A stretch of 64,000 nucleotides of DNA from Brevibacillus invocatus (lineage in GTDB: Bacteria > Bacillota > Bacilli > Brevibacillales > Brevibacillaceae): NCBI RefSeq assembly GCF_003710915.1, contig NZ_RHHR01000002.1, positions 28,588-92,587 of the forward strand. The letters are read 5' to 3'. The translations under genes and the position numbers were made by a program. Under the pieces are notes generated by a model. The model was not told the DNA's origin. It ran no database searches and was given only the letters and a program-made list of their open reading frames with translations. This document shows, piece after piece, positions 44,904-53,126 of the stretch. The first letter of the stretch is position 1. Each line of letters opens with the position of its first letter.

Positions 44904-44948
44904 GGACGAGACACAAGAAACCCCCACCTCTACAGGTGGAGGGAGTAT
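44780..44948 (+). ncRNA. candidate omega RNA at the tnpB right end
   Basis: CTTGTGT (44883-44889) pairs with ACACAAG (44911-44917); inside, CGTCC (44894-44898) pairs with GGACG (44904-44908), putting the tnpB stop codon TAA in the inner loop. A second hairpin CCACCT/AGGTGG (44924-44939) follows, then the element end. This is where guide RNAs of TnpB systems arise. The 5' boundary is a guess. Confidence 0.6.
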
Positions 44949-45377
44949 TCATTCGTCTCGATTCTGCTTTCTTCGATAAGCTGCGACCATTTCCTTCGCT
45001 TTTTCTTGCTCTTCCAGGCGTTTTTCGACAGCGAGGTCCTGGGTGATGTCGTGCTTCAGACCGCGCATGCACGATTCACAGATATTACCCTTGCGAATCA
45101 GAAATCCGCAGCTCTCGCACGGATAACCCAACTCCGGATTTCCATCGACAGAAATTCGGCCTTCTTTGATAAATTTCGTAATTTGTTTCACGCTCACGCC
45201 GGTCGCTTCGCTAACCTGATGGATATTGGAGCCGCGATTTTCCCGCTTTCGCAAGAATTTGGCGCAAACCTCGTATTCCTTCTCTACTTCTTGATAACAC
45301 TTGGGGCAAATGTCACGAGCTGCCCGTACAAACAGAGCATCACAACGCGAACAATTCGATAAACTGCCCAAAGACAT
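44949..45377 (-). CDS. yvyF: YvyF-type flagellar region zinc-ribbon protein
   Basis: 142 residues from ATG 45377 (MSLGSLSNCSRC) with GGGGGG six bases upstream. An N-terminal zinc ribbon (C9, C12 and C24, C27: CSRC...CPKC), a helix-turn-helix-like middle (about 55-85, EATGVSVKQITKFIKEGRI) and a second cysteine cluster (CESCGF...CESC). Found next to flgM and comF in Bacillales. Its stop codon abuts the tnpB element, so the last residues may be altered. Confidence 0.82.
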   Translation of the reverse strand: MSLGSLSNCSRCDALFVRAARDICPKCYQEVEKEYEVCAKFLRKRENRGSNIHQVSEATGVSVKQITKFIKEGRISVDGNPELGYPCESCGFLIRKGNICESCMRGLKHDITQDLAVEKRLEEQEKAKEMVAAYRRKQNRDE

Positions 45378-45469
45378 ATACGTCCCCCCTTGCACCAATT
45401 GTTTTCGTAACCCGACATATATTTCCATCATAGCGTATATACTTTCGATTGGCTATCTTCCAAATTGGA

Positions 45470-46267
45470 TTATCTAAAAATTGTCAAGGACCAAATGTGA
45501 GATTTTACAGTTTCGTCTTTATGAATGGCTTGCGCACAGGCCCGAAGAGTGGAGCCCGTGGTATAGATGTCATCAAGCAAGAGGATTCGGGATGGCTTTT
45601 TGGGGTGGGCGGCTTCTCCCTTCCAGGCAAAAGCATCCTGCATGCTATGAATGCGCACTTCACGTCCTGTCTGCTGACTGAGCTTGGCCGTCTCTTTCGT
45701 ACGTGTCAAAGCATCCTGCACTGGCACACCAATGGCTCGACTGAGTTGTCCAGCTACTCTTTCCATTTGGTTGAAGCCACGCTCGCTCAAGCGTTTTGCG
45801 TGCAAGGGAACCGCCACCAGATAATCAAATTGTCCAGAGCGAAAATAGCGATAGATAGCAAGCGTCAGCAGTTTGCCGAAAAAATCGGCTAACCGTTCAT
45901 CTCCGCGGTATTTATACAAACCAAGCAGATCCTTGCCCCAATCGTCATAGCGAAGCAACCCCCGGTTTCCCCCAAGTGCACTTTCGCCTATCGATCGGCA
46001 GTCTCTACACCGCAGCGCCCTACTCTCCAGCAGATTCTGCTGTCCCTGATGCTCCCAGCTCCGCCCGCATTGTTCACAGATTCGCTCCCCAATCACTGGC
46101 ATTTCCTCCAGACAACCAGCACATAGAGGAAGCTGATCCACCAGGCGATACATATGAGCGTAGCTTGTTCTTCCGGACAATCGGACTGCCCAGCTCCGCA
46201 CAACCGCCTCCCGCTGATTCCGGGCAGCGACTCGTATACCGCATCTCACACAACCCCGTTGGCTCAT
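45470..46267 (-). CDS. comFC: ComF-family protein (amidophosphoribosyltransferase-like)
   Basis: Late competence protein, 265 residues: N-terminal cysteine pairs (CVRCGIR, CAGCLEE, CEQCGR) and a C-terminal PRTase fold with the PRPP loop ILLLDDIYTTGSTL. The ATG overlaps the comFA stop as ATGA. comFB, present between comFA and comFC in B. subtilis, is absent. Confidence 0.93.
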   Translation of the reverse strand: MSQRGCVRCGIRVAARNQREAVVRSWAVRLSGRTSYAHMYRLVDQLPLCAGCLEEMPVIGERICEQCGRSWEHQGQQNLLESRALRCRDCRSIGESALGGNRGLLRYDDWGKDLLGLYKYRGDERLADFFGKLLTLAIYRYFRSGQFDYLVAVPLHAKRLSERGFNQMERVAGQLSRAIGVPVQDALTRTKETAKLSQQTGREVRIHSMQDAFAWKGEAAHPKKPSRILLLDDIYTTGSTLRACAQAIHKDETVKSHIWSLTIFR

Positions 46268-48147
46268 GCCATTTCCCTCCTGTCACGCAGCTGCTTGGCA
46301 AGCTGATTCATCTGCGTGATTTGGCGCACGGCTGCCTGAGGAGCAGCTGCCCGATAGCTTTGCACAAAGAGGACTGTACCCTTTGGATCATCGGGGGAGC
46401 GTCCGACACGCCCGGCGATTTGCACCAAAGAAGCTTCATCAAAGACTGGAGCCTGTGCCCCTACCACCGCCACATCACTCCCCGGAATCGTCACGCCCCG
46501 CTCGAGAATGGTCGTCGTCACCATCAGCTTGACCGCTTTTTCACGAAACGCCATTACTTTTTCCTCGCGGGCAGGGTCCGAAGCATGAACACCTGCCATC
46601 CCTTCCCGATAATCAGGCAACATGACCTGCAGATAGCCCAGCATACGCGGCACCTCTTCTACGCGCGGCACGAATACAAACACCTGTCGCCCGGCATCCA
46701 GTGATGCTTTCAACATATCGTGGAGCGGCGTGATTACCCTGCCGGCAGCGAGCAGCTTGTCCAACCCCGAAACCGTGCAAATTTGGGGAACAGGCAGCGC
46801 GTGGCCATGGTAGCGTCCGGGCAGCAGGACATGACTTGATGAATACAGGGCATATGACGATCGGCCAAGAAGTGATTTCTTCTTGGCTACGAGCCTCTTT
46901 TGCAGATAGCGCGGTGGTGTCGCGCTCAAATAGAGGAGTCTTCCGCCTGTCTTAACGGCGCGAGCCACCGCTCGATACAGGACTGGATTCTGGTGATAGG
47001 GGAATGCGTCTACCTCGTCCAGCACTACCAGAAAAAAGCGTTGGTAAAAACGCATGACCTGGTGTGTCGTCGCAATAGCGATGTCGCATTCCTCCCACTT
47101 TTCCTTGCTCGATCCATGTACGGCAATGACACGCGCTTCCGGAAATACACGCTGAATCCGTGGAGCCAACTCCAATACTACGTCCTTTCGCGGGGTGGCG
47201 ATCAGCACCCTTTCCCCCTGTTCCAATGCCGCGACGACGGAAGGGAACAGAAGCTCCGTCTTTCCTGCCCCACAGACTGCCCAGATCAGGAACTCCACGT
47301 TTCTCCCCCAGTGATTGAGCACAAACTGGCGCGCTCTGTCCGCCGCTACCTCCTGATCCCGGGAGTAGCGTCCAGACCATGCAAGTCGCCCTGCATGACC
47401 TGTATGAGAGGAGGGAGCTCTTTTGGCTGGCACACATAGAAAAGGCGTACAACACTTGCTCCGCCCCATGCCTATACACTCCGTGCAATACGCGCAGCCT
47501 TGTCCGCAAGTGTGACAGGTTGTCAGTTCGATTTTCTCCTTGCCGCTGCCGCATCTCGTGCACTCCAGCTCCAGGGAATGACGCAGCCAGCTTTTCCTGA
47601 CTTGCAAACGCACCCCGGGAAGCCACTGCGCATCCCCTGACAGTACCAATCGCTGCAATAGCTGCGGCAAGTCCGGCACTGCTATTCCATGCGTTTGAAG
47701 CAGCCTCTCCATCTCCTCCCACAGCAAGGCTCTGCCTGCCAGCACCTCTTTTACCTGTTCGATGTCTCCTCGATTCGATAATGGGCTGCTGCCGCCATCC
47801 TGCTCGTCAACTCTCTCACGCCAGGCAAACCACTCTCTCGGACCACTCTGATCATCTGAAAAGGTGTGACCGTACAGAGCGTTAGACTCGCGAACACCGG
47901 TAAGCGCGATCTGTCTCATCCCAGCCAATGCCTGCTCATTGACAGTGCTGGCCTGCCTTTCCTGCAAATACTGATGTAACCGTTCACGCAAGGAGAAGGC
48001 CATCGCTAGCGAGGGCGTGCGGCCGATCACATAGAGTTGGCTTCCCTCCTTCTCCTGCCAGAAGTGCTGGTCTACCCGAAAGCAAGGTGTCACGTAGGCC
48101 TGGATCGGCTCCCGCCCGACTTTCACATACAACAAGTACTCTCGCAC
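46264..48147 (-). CDS. comFA: DNA uptake helicase ComFA
   Basis: Cytosolic ATPase that helps pull transforming DNA into the cell. About 627 residues from GTG 48147, which has GGGGGGGAG upstream; the frame opens at 48210. A four-cysteine zinc cluster region (about 215-260, CTRCGSG...CHTCGQGC), Walker A in CGAGKTELLF, DEVD box in VVLDEVDAFPY, and the C-terminal helicase motif VQIAGRVGRS. Coupled to comFC. Confidence 0.93.
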   Translation of the reverse strand: MREYLLYVKVGREPIQAYVTPCFRVDQHFWQEKEGSQLYVIGRTPSLAMAFSLRERLHQYLQERQASTVNEQALAGMRQIALTGVRESNALYGHTFSDDQSGPREWFAWRERVDEQDGGSSPLSNRGDIEQVKEVLAGRALLWEEMERLLQTHGIAVPDLPQLLQRLVLSGDAQWLPGVRLQVRKSWLRHSLELECTRCGSGKEKIELTTCHTCGQGCAYCTECIGMGRSKCCTPFLCVPAKRAPSSHTGHAGRLAWSGRYSRDQEVAADRARQFVLNHWGRNVEFLIWAVCGAGKTELLFPSVVAALEQGERVLIATPRKDVVLELAPRIQRVFPEARVIAVHGSSKEKWEECDIAIATTHQVMRFYQRFFLVVLDEVDAFPYHQNPVLYRAVARAVKTGGRLLYLSATPPRYLQKRLVAKKKSLLGRSSYALYSSSHVLLPGRYHGHALPVPQICTVSGLDKLLAAGRVITPLHDMLKASLDAGRQVFVFVPRVEEVPRMLGYLQVMLPDYREGMAGVHASDPAREEKVMAFREKAVKLMVTTTILERGVTIPGSDVAVVGAQAPVFDEASLVQIAGRVGRSPDDPKGTVLFVQSYRAAAPQAAVRQITQMNQLAKQLRDRREMA

Positions 48148-48210
48148 ATGAACTCCCCCCCCGTTCTGCATCCTTGTCCACAGTTTGCAAAAAGACAGCG
48201 GGAAGTGCAA

Positions 48211-48243
48211 ATAAAAAGGGGACCCGCTTCAAAATAGGTCCCT
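48211..48243 (-). terminator. terminator of the Fic gene
   Basis: On the minus strand GGGACC and GGTCCC form a stem followed by CTTTTTATTT. Confidence 0.7.
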
Positions 48244-48293
48244 ACTTCATTATTCATTCGCTCTTTACTTAAAACGGCTTAATTGATGCGGTC

Positions 48294-49466
48294 TTATTGA
48301 TCCGTTTCTACATAACCGAGATCACTTAAGGTTAGGTCACTGTATGCCCTGCCTATCTTGTATGTACGTATTCTTTCTGTTCCACTAGCAGGTTCAATTA
48401 TCCCTTTTCTTATCCATTCCTTTGCCCATTCTGTTATTGTTCTGGTAACAACATTAAACTCGCCCGCAATTTCCTTTGGAGTGATCTCGCCATTCTTGGT
48501 CAATAATAGTTTTACGACAATCAATTCACGCGGCTCTAATTTATTCACTCTTGGGTCGATATGCTGTTTATACTTATTTTGAGCAATACGAGCTACTTTC
48601 TGAAAGGCTTTTTCCATGATCAAGACGAAGTACTCGAGCCAAGGCGCCAAATCAGGCGGGTTGTTTCTTCCATCGTAATACAACACAGGGAGATTCATTT
48701 GTAATTTTGTGTAATAACCTTGGAGATCTGACACATAGTACTCTTCCATCGAATTAAATCCCTTCAAATCATAGCCTTCGATACTAAGGATATATGTAGC
48801 GAGAGCCCGTGCTGTTCGTCCATTTCCATCATAAAACGGATGAATCGTTAAGAGTTGGTAAGCTGCGATCCCCGCTCGAATAGGTGCAGGCAAATCTCTG
48901 GCATCATCACTATTAACCCAAGCAACAAATGATTTCATTAGTTGTGGTACATCATTTGCTTCTGGCGGAATATATTCAGGTTGTCCTGTCACACTGTCAT
49001 AAACTGCAAATAACACCCCAGGTCTCGTAGGACCCCTATATTCACTTTCTTCCGTTCTTCTTCCTGAGCCCCTGACTTCAATGATGGAGTGCAATCGCTT
49101 TATAAAATCTTCACTGATAGGAATCTTCAGCCTTCTCGAAGTACTTAAAAAGGATAGCGCATTCCAATAATTCCGCACCTCTTGTTCTGCCTTTAACCCT
49201 TGCCGATCACGATTTTTCATAATGGCCTCAGAAACTTCTTCCAAGCCCAAGGGATTCCCTTCAATTCTGGTCGAATAATGAGTCATTTTTAGTTTTGCTT
49301 CTTTACGCAATTCTTTTTCAATGTCTTTTGGGAGAGGAAGCATTTCAACTGTATTTTTATATTTTTCAATAGACATTAAGGATTTTACGATCCTATCGTT
49401 ATATTTGAATCGTGGTTGATACACAAAACTGCCCCCCTTTCTCACTTCTGGACATTCGCTATTCAT
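48294..49466 (-). CDS. Fic-domain AMP-transferase-like protein with C-terminal helix-turn-helix
   Basis: 390 residues. Fic core motif HPFYDGNGR at 209-217 is intact, so transfer of AMP or a similar group to a protein hydroxyl is possible. An N-terminal inhibitory motif STRIEG (65-70) fits (S/T)xxxE(G/N), so the enzyme is self-inhibited (class II). A helix-turn-helix (about 330-375: KNGEITPKEIAGEFNVVTRTITEWAKE) may bind DNA. The gene is inserted between comFA and the degU region relative to Bacillus. ATG has GAGGAAAT upstream; this ribosome site lies within a tandem repeat. Confidence 0.86.
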   Translation of the reverse strand: MNSECPEVRKGGSFVYQPRFKYNDRIVKSLMSIEKYKNTVEMLPLPKDIEKELRKEAKLKMTHYSTRIEGNPLGLEEVSEAIMKNRDRQGLKAEQEVRNYWNALSFLSTSRRLKIPISEDFIKRLHSIIEVRGSGRRTEESEYRGPTRPGVLFAVYDSVTGQPEYIPPEANDVPQLMKSFVAWVNSDDARDLPAPIRAGIAAYQLLTIHPFYDGNGRTARALATYILSIEGYDLKGFNSMEEYYVSDLQGYYTKLQMNLPVLYYDGRNNPPDLAPWLEYFVLIMEKAFQKVARIAQNKYKQHIDPRVNKLEPRELIVVKLLLTKNGEITPKEIAGEFNVVTRTITEWAKEWIRKGIIEPASGTERIRTYKIGRAYSDLTLSDLGYVETDQ

Positions 49467-49470
49467 TGTT

Positions 49471-49536
49471 ATTTCCTCGTTATTTATTCGCTATTTATTC
49501 GCTATTTCCTCGTTATTTATTCGCTATTTATTCGCT
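49471..49536. repeat. two exact 33-bp tandem repeats in the Fic leader
   Basis: Units at 49471-49503 and 49504-49536 are identical and each contains an inner pair of TATTTATTCGC-like 11-mers. A shortened third copy follows. Each unit contains the complement of AACGAGGAAAT, the sequence that acts as Fic ribosome site. Confidence 0.85.
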
Positions 49537-49556
49537 ATTCGCTCGCAACCTTTCGA

Positions 49557-49586
49557 AAACAAAAAAAGAGCACACCGGCTCTTTTC
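49557..49586 (-). terminator. terminator of the 49618-49983 gene
   Basis: On the minus strand AAAAGAGC and GCTCTTTT form a stem with a 6-base loop and TTTGTTTTCG after. Confidence 0.78.
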
Positions 49587-49617
49587 CATTTCGCAAAGCT
49601 CACCCATCTCCAGATGG

Positions 49618-49983
49618 CTAAGCTCCTGCCTTCTCTTGCCTCAAGTCAATGATAATCGCCTTGGTCTGCGCCAGTCCATGATGACCGTCTGTGGACCAGC
49701 AATACGGATAACGTTCATACAAGGCAGCCATTTTCTTGGTATCATCTACAGATCCTTCATCCTGCAGGGTAATTCGTATCGACTTGCCGCTCCAATAAGA
49801 ACGGAACAGCAAGCGACGAATGACACCCTCCAGCACCTGCTCCGAATCACGGAGCAGCAAACGATAATGCTCATCAGGGAACTCAGCCGCGCTGCCCATC
49901 CTGTCAGTCATCCGCTCGAGCAGCATCACCAACAGAGAAGAGCAGCCAAACGCCGCTAACAGCCATATCAAAAAATCTGCCAT
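49618..49983 (-). CDS. small membrane-anchored hypothetical protein
   Basis: 121 residues from ATG 49983 (MADFLIWLL) with GGAGGT ten bases upstream. One N-terminal membrane segment (about 4-22), then a soluble domain with an alternating pattern (RRLLFRSYWSGKSIRITLQDEGS). Function unknown. It follows degU and may belong to its operon. Confidence 0.65.
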   Translation of the reverse strand: MADFLIWLLAAFGCSSLLVMLLERMTDRMGSAAEFPDEHYRLLLRDSEQVLEGVIRRLLFRSYWSGKSIRITLQDEGSVDDTKKMAALYERYPYCWSTDGHHGLAQTKAIIIDLRQEKAGA

Positions 49984-50053
49984 CGCGGTCATACCTCCTC
50001 TTCCTTCATAGGTATGCCGGATGGCTTGGACAGGGTGCTAGTGAAGCTGTAAT

Positions 50054-50761
50054 TTACAATTTGACCCAACCGTTCTTGATCGAATTGACTACTGCCTGTG
50101 TGCGGTCCTGCACATTTAACTTTTGCAGAATGCTGCTGACGTGGTTTTTCACCGTTTTTTCACTGATAAACAGGAATTCGCCAATCGCACGGTTGCTTTT
50201 TCCCTCCGCCATCAATTGCAGGACTTCACGTTCGCGGCGAGTCAAGGATTCGATCATCTTCGGATCGACAGCATTGGCATCATCAACAGCAAAGCTGCGC
50301 TCAGCCATTCCTTCCTGATCGCTCAGACGGCGAAACTCTTCAATCAGTTTTCCCGTTACCTTGGGATGTATGTATGCCCCACCACTTGCGACTACCCTTA
50401 CGGCATCCACCAGGTCAGATGTTCCCATTTCCTTCAAAAGATAACCCGATGCACCTGAACGAAGCGTTCGGTAAACATAGCCCTCATCATCGTGAATGGA
50501 AAGCATGATTACACGTGTATCTGGACTGGCGGAAATCACACTTTCAGTAGCAGAGACACCATTGATATTCGGCATGTTGATATCCATCAGCAGCACGTCA
50601 GGCTTGTATTCTTCCGCCAGCTTAGAAGCGTCTCCACCGTCAGCTCCCTCGCCGACCACCTTAAAATCGTTCTCCATCTCCAAAATACGCTTTACGCCTT
50701 CGCGAAACAATTGATGGTCGTCTACAATTACGATCCGGAGCTCTTGCTGTCTCTTTTCCAT
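50054..50761 (-). CDS. degU: two-component response regulator DegU
   Basis: NarL/LuxR-type regulator, 235 residues: receiver domain with phospho-acceptor aspartate in [10 protein letters not shown] (about 59), and LuxR HTH (about 168-230: [23 protein letters not shown]). In Bacillus DegU governs exoenzymes, motility and competence, all of which have genes in this window. Follows degS. Confidence 0.95.
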   Translation of the reverse strand: MEKRQQELRIVIVDDHQLFREGVKRILEMENDFKVVGEGADGGDASKLAEEYKPDVLLMDINMPNINGVSATESVISASPDTRVIMLSIHDDEGYVYRTLRSGASGYLLKEMGTSDLVDAVRVVASGGAYIHPKVTGKLIEEFRRLSDQEGMAERSFAVDDANAVDPKMIESLTRREREVLQLMAEGKSNRAIGEFLFISEKTVKNHVSSILQKLNVQDRTQAVVNSIKNGWVKL

Positions 50762-50798
50762 GGTTCTTCCCCCTATTCAGATTATTTATGTCGCTCGT

Positions 50799-51941
50799 TC
50801 ATATTTTGAGTGGAATCTGGAACAATACCTTTGTACCCTCTCCAGGAGCTGACTGTACTTCAATTTCTCCTTCCAAGAGCTGCGTTCGCTCATTCATTCC
50901 CAAAAGCCCAAAGGAACCGCCTGTAGCCATCCGTTCATCCAAATTAAAACCGATGCCATCGTCCTTCACGACTAAACGCAAGGATTCCTGCAAAAATTCC
51001 AGTTTGACCTGTACTGTATTCGCATTGGCATGCTTTTCCACATTGTTCAAACATTCCTGCACCAATCGAAATATAGCGGCCTTCACCGAGCTTCGCAGCG
51101 GCGGCTCCACACCAAATACGACCAGATCAATCGTGGTTTCAATGCGTTCCTCGCACGTTCTGATATATTTTTGCAAGGTCGGAACCAGCCCCAAATCATC
51201 CAATGCCATCGGACGAAGATCAAAAATAATTCGTCTAACATCTGCTAGACTCATACGAACCATTTCTTTTAACTCATGCAATTCCATTTGCGCTTCGAGG
51301 ATGCGCTCGTTCTTCAGCATGCGTTCTACGATTTCGGAGCGAAGTACGACATTTGCCATCGACTGCGCTGGTCCATCATGGATTTCACGCGCTACCCGCT
51401 TGCGTTCTTCCTCTTGTGCCTGAATGACCTTCAAATTCATCAACTGATGCTGCTTGGCCGATTCCAGCGCCTCGCCGATTTTACTTAAATCACCAGTCAG
51501 ATACCCCAGCACGACCCCCATTTGAGAGACGAGCTTTTCTGCGCGTACAATGGTCTCCTCCAGCGTGCGCAGCTGTCGCTCCAAATCGTTTCGTCTGCGC
51601 TTCAGGTTGTTTTCCCGTTCACGGAAAATAGAGAGATCCACCTGGATTCGACTCGCTTCTTCGTACGCAATCCGAATATCTTCCTCGGTGTACATATGAA
51701 AATTGCGGCTCACCAAAACAAGTCGATTACGGGATTTGCGATAAGCAAGCTCCAGTGCATCCACCTTTTGAATCACTTTTGAGATTTCCTGACGCAGCTC
51801 GTGAAGATCCAGCTTCATCGAATTTCCTTGCTGTCTGGCATTCTCTGCTATATCAAAAATTTGGCTTTTACTCGTTTCCACTGTTTCAATTGTTCGTTTG
51901 ATGACTCCATCGAGCACGCTGATGTCGATTGCTTTGTTCAT
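50799..51941 (-). CDS. degS: cytoplasmic sensor histidine kinase DegS
   Basis: 380 residues without membrane segments. N-terminal coiled-coil sensor domain (about 20-165), HisKA_3 with the phospho-histidine in REIHDGPAQSM, and an HATPase domain (NNVEKHANAN, DDGIGFN, GSFGLLGM). Its ATG overlaps the deacetylase stop by 4 bp. Confidence 0.95.
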   Translation of the reverse strand: MNKAIDISVLDGVIKRTIETVETSKSQIFDIAENARQQGNSMKLDLHELRQEISKVIQKVDALELAYRKSRNRLVLVSRNFHMYTEEDIRIAYEEASRIQVDLSIFRERENNLKRRRNDLERQLRTLEETIVRAEKLVSQMGVVLGYLTGDLSKIGEALESAKQHQLMNLKVIQAQEEERKRVAREIHDGPAQSMANVVLRSEIVERMLKNERILEAQMELHELKEMVRMSLADVRRIIFDLRPMALDDLGLVPTLQKYIRTCEERIETTIDLVVFGVEPPLRSSVKAAIFRLVQECLNNVEKHANANTVQVKLEFLQESLRLVVKDDGIGFNLDERMATGGSFGLLGMNERTQLLEGEIEVQSAPGEGTKVLFQIPLKI

Positions 51942-52954
51942 GACTGCTCTCCTTCAAACGTGTTTTTCGCATTCGTGAAAAGTTGATGGAGCTTCTCCAG
52001 GTCCATATTGCGTGTCCCGACGTCAAATCGAGTGATCGCAAAAGGATCTGTCTCACTCGTTACCACACCCGGAGTAGAATGAAAGACAAATCGATAACCG
52101 GCCTGCTTCGCTGTCTCCAGAACGACGGGGTTGGTGTAGCCATACGGCAAGGACAGTACCTCCACAGGACGTCCCAACCAATCGCTCAAGCCGATCCTGG
52201 ACATGCTAAAATCCACATAGAGCCGATCTCGATATTCCTTCTCCTTTTCCAGGCGTTGCAAATCTTCCAAATAGACGGGGGCGGTCACAGGCCCCATCTC
52301 TCCCCATTCATTTCGCTCTTTTTCTCCATGTAAGCTGTAGGTGTGGGAGCCAAAATCAGCTAGCCCCGTTGCGACCAATTCCTTTACCTGCTGTCGGGAA
52401 AGGGGTGTCGTCATATTTTCCCGCTTTCTTTCTGCTACATCTCTCACACGGCCCGCAATAGCAAAATTGACGGATGGATAGTTGTATGTACGCATGATCG
52501 GAAATGCCTCTGTGTAATAGCTCTCGTATCCGTCGTCAAACGTAATCAGTACGGCATTGGCAGTCGGCAGACTCCCCGTATTCATGAATTGCACAAACTC
52601 TGTTAATGTTATCGGATGCAAATCATTTTTGTGTAAAAAAGACATGTGCTGAGCAAATTGATCAGGAGACAGAGCATAGGGTTGATTCGATTGCTCTGCT
52701 ACGTGATGATAAGACAAAACGACAACCTGATCGCGGTACCACTGTTTGCGCGGAACAGCTGTTTCTTCTACCGTTGTGACGTTCGACTCAGCAACTATTG
52801 GTTCACTTGTGCTTATTGACGTGTTCACCTGAGGAAAAGGTTGCACTTCGAGAGTATTATTTTTTACCAGGCGTTGCCCTAAGAGCAATCCGACAATGAC
52901 GAACATGAGCAGAAAGATCACGAACATGAGAAGGAAGAGCCTTTTCTTCGGCAA
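51938..52954 (-). CDS. membrane-anchored polysaccharide deacetylase
   Basis: About 338 residues from TTG 52954, preceded by GGAGGGGG five bases away; the frame opens further upstream at 53062. One membrane anchor (about 8-28), a linker, and an NodB-type deacetylase domain with LSYHHV, the metal motif ITFDDGYESYY and FGSHTYSLHG. It may remove acetyl groups from cell-wall or extracellular polysaccharide. It leads the operon deacetylase-degS-degU, which is unusual compared with B. subtilis. Confidence 0.85.
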   Translation of the reverse strand: MPKKRLFLLMFVIFLLMFVIVGLLLGQRLVKNNTLEVQPFPQVNTSISTSEPIVAESNVTTVEETAVPRKQWYRDQVVVLSYHHVAEQSNQPYALSPDQFAQHMSFLHKNDLHPITLTEFVQFMNTGSLPTANAVLITFDDGYESYYTEAFPIMRTYNYPSVNFAIAGRVRDVAERKRENMTTPLSRQQVKELVATGLADFGSHTYSLHGEKERNEWGEMGPVTAPVYLEDLQRLEKEKEYRDRLYVDFSMSRIGLSDWLGRPVEVLSLPYGYTNPVVLETAKQAGYRFVFHSTPGVVTSETDPFAITRFDVGTRNMDLEKLHQLFTNAKNTFEGEQS

Positions 52955-53042
52955 GAGTACCCCCTCCTCTTCTTCTACTCTAAAGAAATTCGACAGACAC
53001 TGAAAAATTCCTTTATGCACTGTTATCCAATAAAGGTGGAAG

Positions 53043-53069
53043 ATTATACAATAAACGGTCAAGACCGTT
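53043..53069 (-). promoter_or_regulatory. promoter and palindromic operator of deacetylase-degS-degU
   Basis: TATAAT on the minus strand (53043-53048) is preceded at once by the 16-bp perfect palindrome AACGGTCTTGACCGTT (53054-53069), which occupies the -16 to -31 region. A likely regulator site. Confidence 0.55.
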
Positions 53070-53084
53070 AGACATTTTTCACAG

Positions 53085-53120
53085 AAAAAGAGCCCAGTAT
53101 CGCGACTAGGCTCTTTTTTA
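53085..53120 (-). terminator. terminator of metK
   Basis: On the minus strand AAGAGCC and GGGCTCTTTTT around a 13-base loop with TTTTTCTG after. Confidence 0.8.
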
Positions 53121-53126
53121 CGTTTA

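Larger units (their letters stand above)
43325..44948 (+). mobile_element. IS200/IS605-type element carrying tnpB only
   Basis: The element has an imperfect left-end hairpin (CCTACTT/AAGTGGG, 43331-43349), one tnpB gene and a right end with stacked hairpins (44883-44943). There is no tnpA, so movement would need a transposase in trans. It lies between yvyF and the yvyF terminator, with its right end at the yvyF stop codon. Exact ends were not fixed, since these elements make no target duplication. Confidence 0.7.

Noticed and set aside
49471..49536. 33-bp repeats as a CRISPR array
   Set aside because: The units are directly adjacent with no spacers, and no cas genes are in the window.
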